A DNA stretch of 10,178 nt, taken from positions 1 to 10,178 of the forward strand of contig CARSRA010000025.1 of the NCBI GenBank assembly GCA_949063825.1. The letters are read 5' to 3'. The stretch is from an uncultured Candidatus Saccharibacteria bacterium. GTDB taxonomy: Bacteria > Patescibacteriota > Saccharimonadia > Saccharimonadales > Saccharimonadaceae. The stretch's first letter is position 1. Each line of letters begins with the position of its first letter. Positions 1-5,848 of the stretch are shown in pieces. The position numbers were made by a program, and so were the translations under genes. The notes beneath the pieces are model-generated. The model ran no database searches and was not told the origin of the DNA. It worked only from the letters and a program-made list of their open reading frames with translations.

Positions 1-252
1 TTTATCGGCCGTACCGCTTTCATTGTTAGTTTTTTTTTGCGACTCGGCTTGGCTACTTTTATCTCCTTGGGGATCAGCTTTATATGTTTGATCTTTATTG
101 TCGATGGTAGGTTGATCGGATTTTGACATAGGAGTACGCGAAGACGACTTTACGGCCTTCTTGCCAGCAAAATCAGGATCATTAAAATGTTTGCGATCGT
201 CTTTAGTCTTTTTTGCGTTCCCGCTAGAAGATCTCGCGTGCTTCTTAGACAT
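1..252 (-). CDS. Lysine/serine-rich hypothetical protein, N-terminal part only (runs off the left edge)
   Basis: An open frame of 84 codons runs without a stop from the ATG at 252 to the window edge, so only the N-terminus is seen. The visible part is hydrophilic and rich in Lys, Ser, Asp, Asn and Gln, beginning MSKKHARSSSGNAKKTKDDR. It has no hydrophobic segment and no motif I recognise, and it looks disordered. It could be the cytoplasmic tail of a larger membrane protein or a nucleic-acid-binding tail; this is inference. The start is supported by an extended -10 promoter ending six bases upstream and by the lack of any Shine-Dalgarno, which suggests a leaderless mRNA. It lies downstream of the aquaporin gene on the same strand but is separated from it by a hairpin terminator. 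The function is unknown. Confidence 0.6.
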   Translation of the reverse strand, partial: MSKKHARSSSGNAKKTKDDRKHFNDPDFAGKKAVKSSSRTPMSKSDQPTIDNKDQTYKADPQGDKSSQAESQKKTNNESGTADK

Positions 253-258
253 AAGTAT

Positions 259-267
259 ATTATATCA
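259..267 (-). promoter_or_regulatory. Extended -10 promoter (TGATATAAT) of the leftmost gene
   Basis: On the minus strand the sequence reads TGA followed by a perfect TATAAT, the TGN extended -10 pattern. The box ends six bases before the ATG at 252, so transcription starting about seven bases past the box would begin on the A of the start codon. The hairpin at 270-296 occupies the place of the -35 region, and no TTGACA-like box is present. Confidence 0.6.
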
Positions 268-269
268 CA

Positions 270-296
270 AAATCCCCTACAGAAAGCAGGGGATTT
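270..296 (-). terminator. Hairpin terminator behind the aquaporin gene
   Basis: AAATCCCCT pairs perfectly with AGGGGATTT across a nine-base loop, giving a 9-bp stem. Read on the minus strand it lies about 20 bases past the aquaporin stop and is followed by a short T-run (TTTTG). On the plus strand it is followed by a separate T-run a few bases further on, so weak bidirectional action is possible. The T-tail is short, so efficiency is uncertain. It sits immediately upstream of the next gene's -10 box. Confidence 0.65.
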
Positions 297-314
297 AGAT
301 TTTTGCGCCAGATC

Positions 315-1223
315 TTAAGCGGTGATCTGATCGTCTTGATCGTCGGTTGTAGTATAACCACCGTTAGATAGACGGCTTGCAATGTCAGACATGAAGAATC
401 CGATAATACCACCAATCATTGGGATTATTACATAAGCTGATAGAGCTAAACCAGCTAGTTGAGCCAATTCACCGAACCCTTCGGCTGAGGTTGGTAAAAT
501 TTGGTACATTAATGAAACGACTGGATTGAAGGTGAAGCTATTACTGAGACCGAAATAACTTTGAGAAATAATCAATCCGAAGATGACCGCCAAAGTAATG
601 CCACTTGCTACGGTTAAGCCGAAGGTGAGCGGCTGGCGACGAGCGTATCGCAAAGCGCGCGCAAAACAGAAAGCAATAACAAATGCGCCAAGTAGCTCAA
701 CGAAAGCTACTGCCCAGAAGCTATCGCCGCTGATCTCAGCCATGGTAATCGCTTCAATCGCACCGCCGCCGCCAAGACGGAAAGCATTGACGATTAGAGC
801 GCCGATCCATGCACCGAGCAACTGCGCCAGCATATAGAGTACGCCACGAATAGCCGACATGCGACGAGTAGCCATCATACCAGCTGTGATTAATGGGTTG
901 AAGTGTGCGCCGGAAATACCAACAATTGCCACATAAATACAAGTCAAACCAAAGATGATGTATAGTGGCTGAATTCCGAGCGTAAGCATAAACATCGCTA
1001 CGAAAGCTGTACCGATCACCTCGCCAAGTAATGCTCCCCAGATTTTTGGAGTCTTAAAAATGGTAAGGATATTTTCGTTTTCATCACCTTTGCGTGCGAA
1101 AAAACCGCGCATTGATTCATTTTTTGTGCTAACAGTCGCAGATTGATCTTCCTTCGTAGTGGTCGTAGCGACAGTCTTGGCTGCAGGTTTCTTTCCAGAT
1201 TTTTTTGGCTTTGGAGCTGCCAT
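315..1223 (-). CDS. Aquaporin/glycerol-facilitator family (MIP) channel with atypical NPA boxes
   Basis: This 302-residue protein has the MIP layout: about six hydrophobic helices (roughly 62-80, 86-103, 127-147, 170-191, 199-220, 258-279) and two NPA-type half-helix loops. The first loop is SGAHFNPLITAG (NPL at 109-111) and the second is FTFNPVVSLMY (NPV at 233-235). AQLLGAWIGA in helix 3 is also typical. MIP channels pass water or small neutral solutes through the cytoplasmic membrane. The ar/R-filter arginine that normally follows the second NPA is Val236 here, so selectivity cannot be predicted from close relatives. About 60 residues at the N-terminus are an extra Lys/Ala/Thr-rich, probably cytoplasmic tail; the C-terminus is acidic. 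The ATG at 1223 has a perfect Shine-Dalgarno seven bases upstream. It shares a palindromic divergent promoter with the small membrane protein at 1309. The family call is firm; the substrate is not. Confidence 0.9.
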   Translation of the reverse strand: MAAPKPKKSGKKPAAKTVATTTTKEDQSATVSTKNESMRGFFARKGDENENILTIFKTPKIWGALLGEVIGTAFVAMFMLTLGIQPLYIIFGLTCIYVAIVGISGAHFNPLITAGMMATRRMSAIRGVLYMLAQLLGAWIGALIVNAFRLGGGGAIEAITMAEISGDSFWAVAFVELLGAFVIAFCFARALRYARRQPLTFGLTVASGITLAVIFGLIISQSYFGLSNSFTFNPVVSLMYQILPTSAEGFGELAQLAGLALSAYVIIPMIGGIIGFFMSDIASRLSNGGYTTTDDQDDQITA

Positions 1224-1230
1224 TGGTTAT

Positions 1231-1238
1231 ACCTCCTT
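1231..1238 (-). promoter_or_regulatory. Ribosome binding site of the aquaporin gene
   Basis: The minus strand reads AAGGAGGT, a full Shine-Dalgarno match, seven bases before the ATG at 1223. It fixes the start and confirms that the Lys-rich N-terminal tail is translated. Confidence 0.9.
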
Positions 1239-1253
1239 ATCTAATATTCAACC

Positions 1254-1279
1254 AATTGTAGCATACATATGCTACAATT
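1254..1279. promoter_or_regulatory. Perfectly palindromic divergent promoter (two back-to-back extended -10 boxes)
   Basis: Twelve-base arms AATTGTAGCATA and TATGCTACAATT flank a CA centre with no mismatch. Each strand therefore carries TGCTACAAT, an extended -10 element. The plus-strand -10 is 1273-1278 and the minus-strand -10 is 1255-1260, separated by 12 bp. Predicted start sites are near 1285 (plus) and 1248 (minus), giving leaders of about 24 and 25 nt, each with a Shine-Dalgarno. Neither direction has a recognisable -35 box. The symmetry could also be an operator for a dimeric regulator. The palindrome is seen directly; promoter function is inferred from the motifs and gene positions. 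Confidence 0.75.
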
Positions 1280-1296
1280 AAAAGGTTAAAATAAAT

Positions 1297-1301
1297 GGAG
1301 G
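1297..1301 (+). promoter_or_regulatory. Ribosome binding site that selects the GTG start at 1309
   Basis: GGAGG lies seven bases before GTG 1309. The in-frame ATG at 1318 would be 16 bases away, which is too far. The ATG at 1295 is in another frame that stops soon. The site therefore supports the GTG start. Confidence 0.75.
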
Positions 1302-1308
1302 TATTTTC

Positions 1309-1524
1309 GTGGGAATTATGGTTTCGAGCGATGAAAAAAACACAGAGTTAAACCAGAGAATTTCAGCTGATTTGCGCGCACGCGTACAGAATTCTTCGCC
1401 ATATAATTATGAAGAAGATGATAGCTTAGATGGCGAGAGTAGAAAGACTGGTCGTTTTGCTTGGGTTTGGATTATATTGATTGTGCTAGCTATCCTGTCG
1501 TTGATTGCAATCGTTGTAGTTTAG
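1309..1524 (+). CDS. Small tail-anchored membrane protein, unknown function
   Basis: This 71-residue protein has a charged N-terminal part of about 47 residues and one C-terminal hydrophobic helix (about 49-71, FAWVWIILIVLAILSLIAIV) that ends the protein. That is the layout of a tail-anchored protein with its soluble part in the cytoplasm. The soluble part includes ELNQRISADLRARVQ, probably helical, and an acidic stretch YEEDDSLDGE. There are no cysteines, no signal peptide and no family motif I recognise. It starts at GTG with a good ribosome binding site. It is transcribed divergently from the aquaporin gene out of the same palindromic promoter, so the two may be co-expressed. Its stop lies 22 bases before the pheS ATG, and the pheS promoter sits between them. 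Reality as a gene is likely from promoter, ribosome binding site and protein character; function is unknown. Confidence 0.75.
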   Translation: MGIMVSSDEKNTELNQRISADLRARVQNSSPYNYEEDDSLDGESRKTGRFAWVWIILIVLAILSLIAIVVV

Positions 1525-1529
1525 TCTTG

Positions 1530-1538
1530 TGGTATAAT
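1530..1538 (+). promoter_or_regulatory. Extended -10 promoter (TGGTATAAT) of pheS
   Basis: TGG plus a perfect TATAAT ends eight bases before the pheS ATG at 1547. The expected start site near 1545 leaves a leader of zero to two bases. No -35 box lies at normal spacing, and no Shine-Dalgarno precedes the ATG, both consistent with an extended -10 promoter and leaderless translation. Confidence 0.65.
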
Positions 1539-1546
1539 ATTAACAT

Positions 1547-2488
1547 ATGTCAGAAGTCGAGAAGTTGAAAGCCGAGCTCAAGGCTTTAGGGAAAGAATAT
1601 AGCAAAATTAAAGATCTCCCACCCGAGGAACGCGGGGAGTTTGGTCGCAAAATTAATCAGCAGAAACAGACCTTATTGGCGAAACTTGCTACAGCTGAGG
1701 AAGCTGCTGAGAGCGAGAATATTGAGCCGCTAGACGTTTCAGCTCCTACCGCTCCAAATCGGCCGATTCCATACCCCCAGTTAGGCACGCGCCATCCGCT
1801 TATGGTCGAGTTAGATCGCGTTACGGCGATTTACGCTGATATGGGTTTTAATGTGATGGAGTCGGTGCAGCTTGATGATGAATTTCATATGTTTGATAGC
1901 TTGAACTTCGTCAAAGAGCACCCAGCGCGCGACGGTTATGATACCTTTCGTACGCGTGAAGGGTTTATTCCTCCGGCACACACCTCGACCATGCAGCACC
2001 GCGCCCTCAAGAAGTATCGACACCTCCTGGATCACCACGGCCAAATTGCCGTGGTGATTCCGGGCCGGGTATTTCGTAATGAGGATGCCGATGCGACCCA
2101 CGAGCACACCTTTTATCAGTGCGAAGGCGTATTTGTCTCTAAAGACGCCACGATGGGGCAATTATTCGGTGTCCTGAAGCGATTTTTTGAATTGTATTAT
2201 GGCCAGGAATTAGAGCTCAAGACTCAGCCTGGATATTTCCCATTCACTGAGCCGTCGGCAGAATTCCTAATCGAGAAACCAGCCAGCCTTGGCGGTAAAG
2301 GATGGCTCGAGATGGGAGGATGTGGTATGATCCACCCTAATGTACTAAAGCTCGCCGGAATTGATCCAGAGATTTATCACGGTTTTGCTTGGGGTGGCGG
2401 GATTGATCGTTTGGCAATGTTAAAATATGATCTCCCTGATGTGCGCTATTTTGAGAGTGGGAAATTAGAATTTTTAGAAGAATTTTGA
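1547..2488 (+). CDS. pheS: Phenylalanyl-tRNA synthetase alpha subunit
   Basis: PheS is the catalytic subunit of the cytoplasmic alpha2-beta2 enzyme that activates phenylalanine with ATP and charges tRNA-Phe. The 313-residue protein has the class II synthetase motifs: motif 1 begins at GTRHPL (80-85), motif 2 is GRVFRNEDADATHEHTF (173-189) and motif 3 is GFAWGGGIDRLAM (279-291). HPARDGYDTF, HTSTMQHRAL and YFPFTEPSAE are further family signatures. The GFA alanine of the amino-acid pocket is kept, with Trp in place of the usual Phe next to it. The N-terminal tRNA-binding coiled coil (about residues 1-55) is short, and the protein is a little smaller than the usual 330-350 residues. The start is set by the TATAAT-box eight bases upstream; there is no Shine-Dalgarno. 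pheT follows 89 bases downstream. Confidence 0.97.
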   Translation: MSEVEKLKAELKALGKEYSKIKDLPPEERGEFGRKINQQKQTLLAKLATAEEAAESENIEPLDVSAPTAPNRPIPYPQLGTRHPLMVELDRVTAIYADMGFNVMESVQLDDEFHMFDSLNFVKEHPARDGYDTFRTREGFIPPAHTSTMQHRALKKYRHLLDHHGQIAVVIPGRVFRNEDADATHEHTFYQCEGVFVSKDATMGQLFGVLKRFFELYYGQELELKTQPGYFPFTEPSAEFLIEKPASLGGKGWLEMGGCGMIHPNVLKLAGIDPEIYHGFAWGGGIDRLAMLKYDLPDVRYFESGKLEFLEEF

Positions 2489-2500
2489 CACACGAAACAG

Positions 2501-2523
2501 GGGCGAGAAGGAAATTCGCGCCC
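2501..2523 (+). other. Hairpin between pheS and pheT
   Basis: GGGCGAGAA pairs with TTCGCGCCC across a GGAAA loop, a 9-bp stem with one A-G mismatch. It lies 13 bases after the pheS stop. The following bases are A/T-rich (ATATAATTTAATT) but not a clean T-run, so it may be a weak terminator, a pause site or an mRNA stabiliser that tunes the ratio of the two subunits. I see no T-box consensus and no phenylalanine-rich leader peptide. Confidence 0.5.
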
Positions 2524-2524
2524 A

Positions 2525-2530
2525 TATAAT
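2525..2530 (+). promoter_or_regulatory. Possible -10 box for pheT
   Basis: A perfect TATAAT directly follows the hairpin, but it has no TGN extension and no -35 box at 17 bp. It could start a pheT transcript with about a 40-nt leader, or be chance in an A/T-rich gap. Confidence 0.25.
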
Positions 2531-2562
2531 TTAATTGTATCATACCATAAGCTTTTTGTCAA

Positions 2563-2570
2563 TAGGAGAG
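2563..2570 (+). promoter_or_regulatory. Ribosome binding site of pheT
   Basis: TAGGAGAG lies seven bases before ATG 2578. It contrasts with pheS, which has none, so the two subunits are probably initiated by different routes. Confidence 0.8.
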
Positions 2571-2577
2571 ACCAAAT

Positions 2578-5031
2578 ATGAGGATATCACTTAACGAAAT
2601 CAAGAAATTAGTTAGAATTCCTGACGGAGTGACCGATGAGGAATTGATTGAGCGTATTGGGTCACGGCTAGTGGAGATCGAGGAAGTGATTGAGCTCGCA
2701 CCGCAATACAAAGGGATCTATGTAGTCAAGGTCGTAAATTGTGAACCGATTGAAGGTACACACCTGAGTCTTTGTCAAATTGATGCCGGAGAGCATACGA
2801 GCGAGTTTAGTGATACTGAAACGGTGCAGGTGGTTTGTGGCGCACCGAATGTTCATAGTGGCATGCTGGCAGTTTGGATCACTCCTGGCGCGATTGTACC
2901 GGAAACTTATGGGAACGAAAATTTCAAGCTCAGTGTGCGCAAACTCCGTGGTTTTGAATCATATGGCATGTTGGCGGGTGCAGATGAACTGAATCTAGAT
3001 GATGAGCATAAAGCAATTGCTGAGATTGATCCGCGTGATGCGCGTCCAGGCGATAATTTTGCTGAAGTTTTTGAACTAAATGATATTATTTTGGATGTTG
3101 AGAATAAATCACTGACTCATCGACCAGATTGTTTCGGATTGATTGGCTTTGCGCGTGAAGTTGCTGGCATACTCGGTGTTAGGTTTGAGGAACTGGAGTG
3201 GCTATGCGATTATCCAAAAGTGGAGGCTAGTGCTCTGACGGTGCAGATTGATGATTCGGCTCTTTGTCCGAGATATTCTGCTGCCGTGTTTGAACTTAGC
3301 GATAATCAGCCTAGTAAGTTTTTGACTAAAGAAGCTGTTTTTCTTGAGAAGGCTGGTATGCGTACGATTGATCCGCTGGTAGATTTGACGAATATCGTGA
3401 TGTTGCGGACTGGCCAACCTCTACATGCTTTTGATTATGATAAATTAATTGCCGTAGGCGGTGTAGAGTCGCCGCGTATTATTGTACGAGCAGCGCAGTC
3501 AGGAGAGCAATTACAACTCCTAGATGGTAAAACAATTGAATGTATCCCAGAAGATATTCTGATCACTTCGAATGGCGTACCAGTTGCATTAGCTGGCGCA
3601 ATGGGCGGTAAAAATACGGAAATTGACGCCAGTACTAAGCGAGTAGTACTCGAGAGTGCGACCTTCTCGCTCTATAATCTGCGTAAGACTCAAATGGCAC
3701 ATGGGATTTTCTCAGAAGCGATTACGCGCTTCACTAAAGGGCAGCCGGCTGCAATGACTATGCCCGTATTGCTGCAGGCTGTGAGTATGCTGGGCGTAGA
3801 TCCGATCGCTGTGGTAGATGAATGGAAAGCCGAGGAGAGCCAAAACGTTGTAAAAATTACAACGGATGCTTTGAATCGATTGCTGGGCTCGGATTATAGC
3901 ACTGCTGAAATCGTAGAGACATTGACGAATGTTGGCTTTACGATTGGTGACTATCAGAAAGAATCCTCGGATAGTGAGCTAGTTATTACAGCGCCAGGTT
4001 GGCGTACCGATATTCATAATGCAGAAGATATCATTGAAGAAGTAGGTAGATTGCTTGGTTTTGATAATATTCCACTAGACTTGCCACGTAAACCATTCAG
4101 CGGTGCGGAAGTAGCCCCAATGTGGCGCCTCAAACAGAATTTGCGGGGGATTTTGTCGGATCGACTCGGGATGCACGAAGTTTTAACTTATTCATTTGTA
4201 AGCAAAGATTTGCTCGAGAAAGTTGGTCAAGATCCAGAAGACAGCTACGAAATCGTGAATTCAATTTCGCCAGATTTACAGCGTTTTCGCCAGCAAATTG
4301 TGCCGAGTATCCTTGGTAAAATACGTGAGAATTTAAAAGCTGGGTATGATAAATTTAGCCTATACGAGCTAAACCAGGTAGCAAGGAAGTCGACTGGTCT
4401 CAGCGTCGAGCAGACGCCCATACTTGAGACACATCTTGGCGTTGTGATGATCGGTGATTTTTATGAATTAAAGGCTAGTCTGCTCTCGATGCTGAAACGG
4501 GGGCTCAAGATTACTATTGAGTATGCTTCGATGTTAGGTAATACTGAAGCGGTAGAATGCTATCCATATTTGGAGCCTGCTCGGAGTGCTGTGTTGACAG
4601 TTGAAGGAAAGATGATCGGCGCTTTTGGCGAAGTGAAGCGAGGAGTTCTGTTGCGCTTTAAAATAGAGAAACCAGTCGCCGCAGCCGAGCTAGATTTAGA
4701 TCAAATTGTAGGCTTGAAGCCGAAGCTAGGGAAGGAACTAAAAATTTCCAAATTCCCATTCGTAGAGCGAGATCTGACTTTGAAAGTGGTGAGCGATGCG
4801 GCTTTCGGCCGATTTGACGAAAAGATTCGAGGTGTACTGGCTGGTGAAGAGTTAATTTATATAGTTAAGCCGTTGTCGATTTATCAAGCTGGCCCAAACG
4901 AAGCGACCAAAAATATTTCTTTCCATCTCCGTTTTTCGAGTCGCGACAAAACTTTGGCGCAAACTGATATTTCTGATATAATGGAGAAGATTACTGTAGA
5001 GGTGACGAAATTGGGGGCAGAGGTTATTTAG
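2578..5031 (+). CDS. pheT: Phenylalanyl-tRNA synthetase beta subunit
   Basis: PheT is the large subunit of the enzyme; it binds tRNA-Phe and carries the editing site that removes mischarged tyrosine. The 817 residues are a full-length bacterial form. Domains in order are the EMAP/B1-type tRNA-binding domain (about 40-155, with VVCGAPNVHSGM and LRGFESYGMLAGADELNL) and the B3/B4 editing region (about 210-400). B3/B4 follows LTHRPDCFGLIGFAREVAG and includes PLHAFDYDKL and VVLESATF, where the editing-pocket His and Glu are expected. Next are the B5 domain (about 423-505, ending GWRTDIHNAEDIIEEVGRLL), the inactive synthetase-like core, and the C-terminal FDX-ACB anticodon-binding domain (about 722-817, FPFVERDLTL at its start). 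The FKBP gene starts 16 bases downstream, suggesting co-transcription. Confidence 0.97.
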   Translation: MRISLNEIKKLVRIPDGVTDEELIERIGSRLVEIEEVIELAPQYKGIYVVKVVNCEPIEGTHLSLCQIDAGEHTSEFSDTETVQVVCGAPNVHSGMLAVWITPGAIVPETYGNENFKLSVRKLRGFESYGMLAGADELNLDDEHKAIAEIDPRDARPGDNFAEVFELNDIILDVENKSLTHRPDCFGLIGFAREVAGILGVRFEELEWLCDYPKVEASALTVQIDDSALCPRYSAAVFELSDNQPSKFLTKEAVFLEKAGMRTIDPLVDLTNIVMLRTGQPLHAFDYDKLIAVGGVESPRIIVRAAQSGEQLQLLDGKTIECIPEDILITSNGVPVALAGAMGGKNTEIDASTKRVVLESATFSLYNLRKTQMAHGIFSEAITRFTKGQPAAMTMPVLLQAVSMLGVDPIAVVDEWKAEESQNVVKITTDALNRLLGSDYSTAEIVETLTNVGFTIGDYQKESSDSELVITAPGWRTDIHNAEDIIEEVGRLLGFDNIPLDLPRKPFSGAEVAPMWRLKQNLRGILSDRLGMHEVLTYSFVSKDLLEKVGQDPEDSYEIVNSISPDLQRFRQQIVPSILGKIRENLKAGYDKFSLYELNQVARKSTGLSVEQTPILETHLGVVMIGDFYELKASLLSMLKRGLKITIEYASMLGNTEAVECYPYLEPARSAVLTVEGKMIGAFGEVKRGVLLRFKIEKPVAAAELDLDQIVGLKPKLGKELKISKFPFVERDLTLKVVSDAAFGRFDEKIRGVLAGEELIYIVKPLSIYQAGPNEATKNISFHLRFSSRDKTLAQTDISDIMEKITVEVTKLGAEVI

Positions 5032-5037
5032 GTCCAG

Positions 5038-5044
5038 AAGGAGG
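5038..5044 (+). promoter_or_regulatory. Ribosome binding site of the FKBP gene, unusually close
   Basis: AAGGAGG is a perfect match but ends only three bases before ATG 5048, tighter than its neighbours (seven bases). No other in-frame start gives better spacing without losing the basic residues before the membrane anchor. Confidence 0.65.
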
Positions 5045-5047
5045 AAT

Positions 5048-5845
5048 ATGCAGGAAAAATCATTACAAACCACGACAAAACAGCGCGTGATTATCATCAT
5101 AATTACGATTTTGCTATTGATCTCAACTCTCGGCGTCTACATGCTGATTGTTTTAAATGGCGGCGGTAGTGGCGGTTCAGATTCGCTTGATGCCTTGACT
5201 GAGCGCTACAACGAAAAATATGAAGAATTTTTGAGCGCAAATACTGAGGTATCGGACAAGTATTTTGGTGAATTTTCTAAGTACCGTGCTGACGTTAAAG
5301 CCTATAATGAGGCTAGCGCAACAAATGCCGTGCTTGATAAAAAAGATCTCAAGAAAGGCGATGGGCGCGAGCTAGGGGAAAACGATACGGATTACGCGGC
5401 CTACTATATTGGTTGGTGCGCTGATGGCGAGGTGTTTGATTCGTCGTTTGACACGAGTAGCCAAGATACGGAAGTTGATAGTGACGAGGCGCAAAAAGTC
5501 GACATCGCAGATGCAAAATCTCTACTACCTCCTCTGTTTGGCGCTTCGATGGCCGATGGATTAATCGACGGCTGGAATCAAGGCGTAGTTGGCATGAAGC
5601 TGGGTGGCGTACGTCAGGTGACTATGAATGGTGATTTAGCTTATGGTGATACGCGCGAGATTTGCGGCGGTAAAAACAAGCCTTTGCGCTTCATTATCAT
5701 GTTAGTAGAGCCGGATCAAAAGCTTGAGACGCTTCAGAATGAGTTGAATGACATTCAAATGGATCTATATGAGGCCTATATGAAGAATACGTCTAGTAGT
5801 ACAGCGGGTGCAATAGATGCGACTGGCGCTTCGGCTGGGGAATAA
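5048..5845 (+). CDS. Membrane-anchored FKBP-type peptidyl-prolyl cis-trans isomerase
   Basis: The enzyme should catalyse prolyl isomerisation to help proteins fold outside the membrane. The 265-residue protein has a short basic N-terminus, one hydrophobic anchor (about 14-36), a helical linker (about 45-95), and an FKBP domain (about 98-222). Family signatures are YYIGWCADGEVFDSSFD (119-135), DGWNQGVVGMKLGGVRQV (174-191), LAYGD (197-201) and LRFIIMLVE (213-221). Between FDSSFD and the IDGW segment there is an acidic insert of about 20 residues compared with a minimal FKBP. A C-terminal helix and a Ser/Thr/Ala/Gly-rich tail follow. The anchor has no lipobox cysteine, so it is a signal anchor rather than a lipoprotein. 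Two cysteines (124 and 206) fall in the domain. The gene is 16 bases after pheT and three bases before the flavoprotein gene, so an operon is likely. Confidence 0.88.
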   Translation: MQEKSLQTTTKQRVIIIIITILLLISTLGVYMLIVLNGGGSGGSDSLDALTERYNEKYEEFLSANTEVSDKYFGEFSKYRADVKAYNEASATNAVLDKKDLKKGDGRELGENDTDYAAYYIGWCADGEVFDSSFDTSSQDTEVDSDEAQKVDIADAKSLLPPLFGASMADGLIDGWNQGVVGMKLGGVRQVTMNGDLAYGDTREICGGKNKPLRFIIMLVEPDQKLETLQNELNDIQMDLYEAYMKNTSSSTAGAIDATGASAGE

Positions 5846-5848
5846 ATT

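Noticed and set aside
583..837. 84-codon open frame on the plus strand
   Set aside because: It is antisense to the aquaporin helices; its composition is that expected from the complement of hydrophobic codons.
1811..2161. 116-codon open frame on the minus strand
   Set aside because: It is antisense to the conserved catalytic core of pheS, has no family motif and no ribosome binding site that I could see.
2489..2577. T-box or phenylalanine leader-peptide attenuator before pheT
   Set aside because: The gap has no T-box consensus, no ATG-led peptide with Phe codons and no alternative hairpin pair; only one simple stem is visible.
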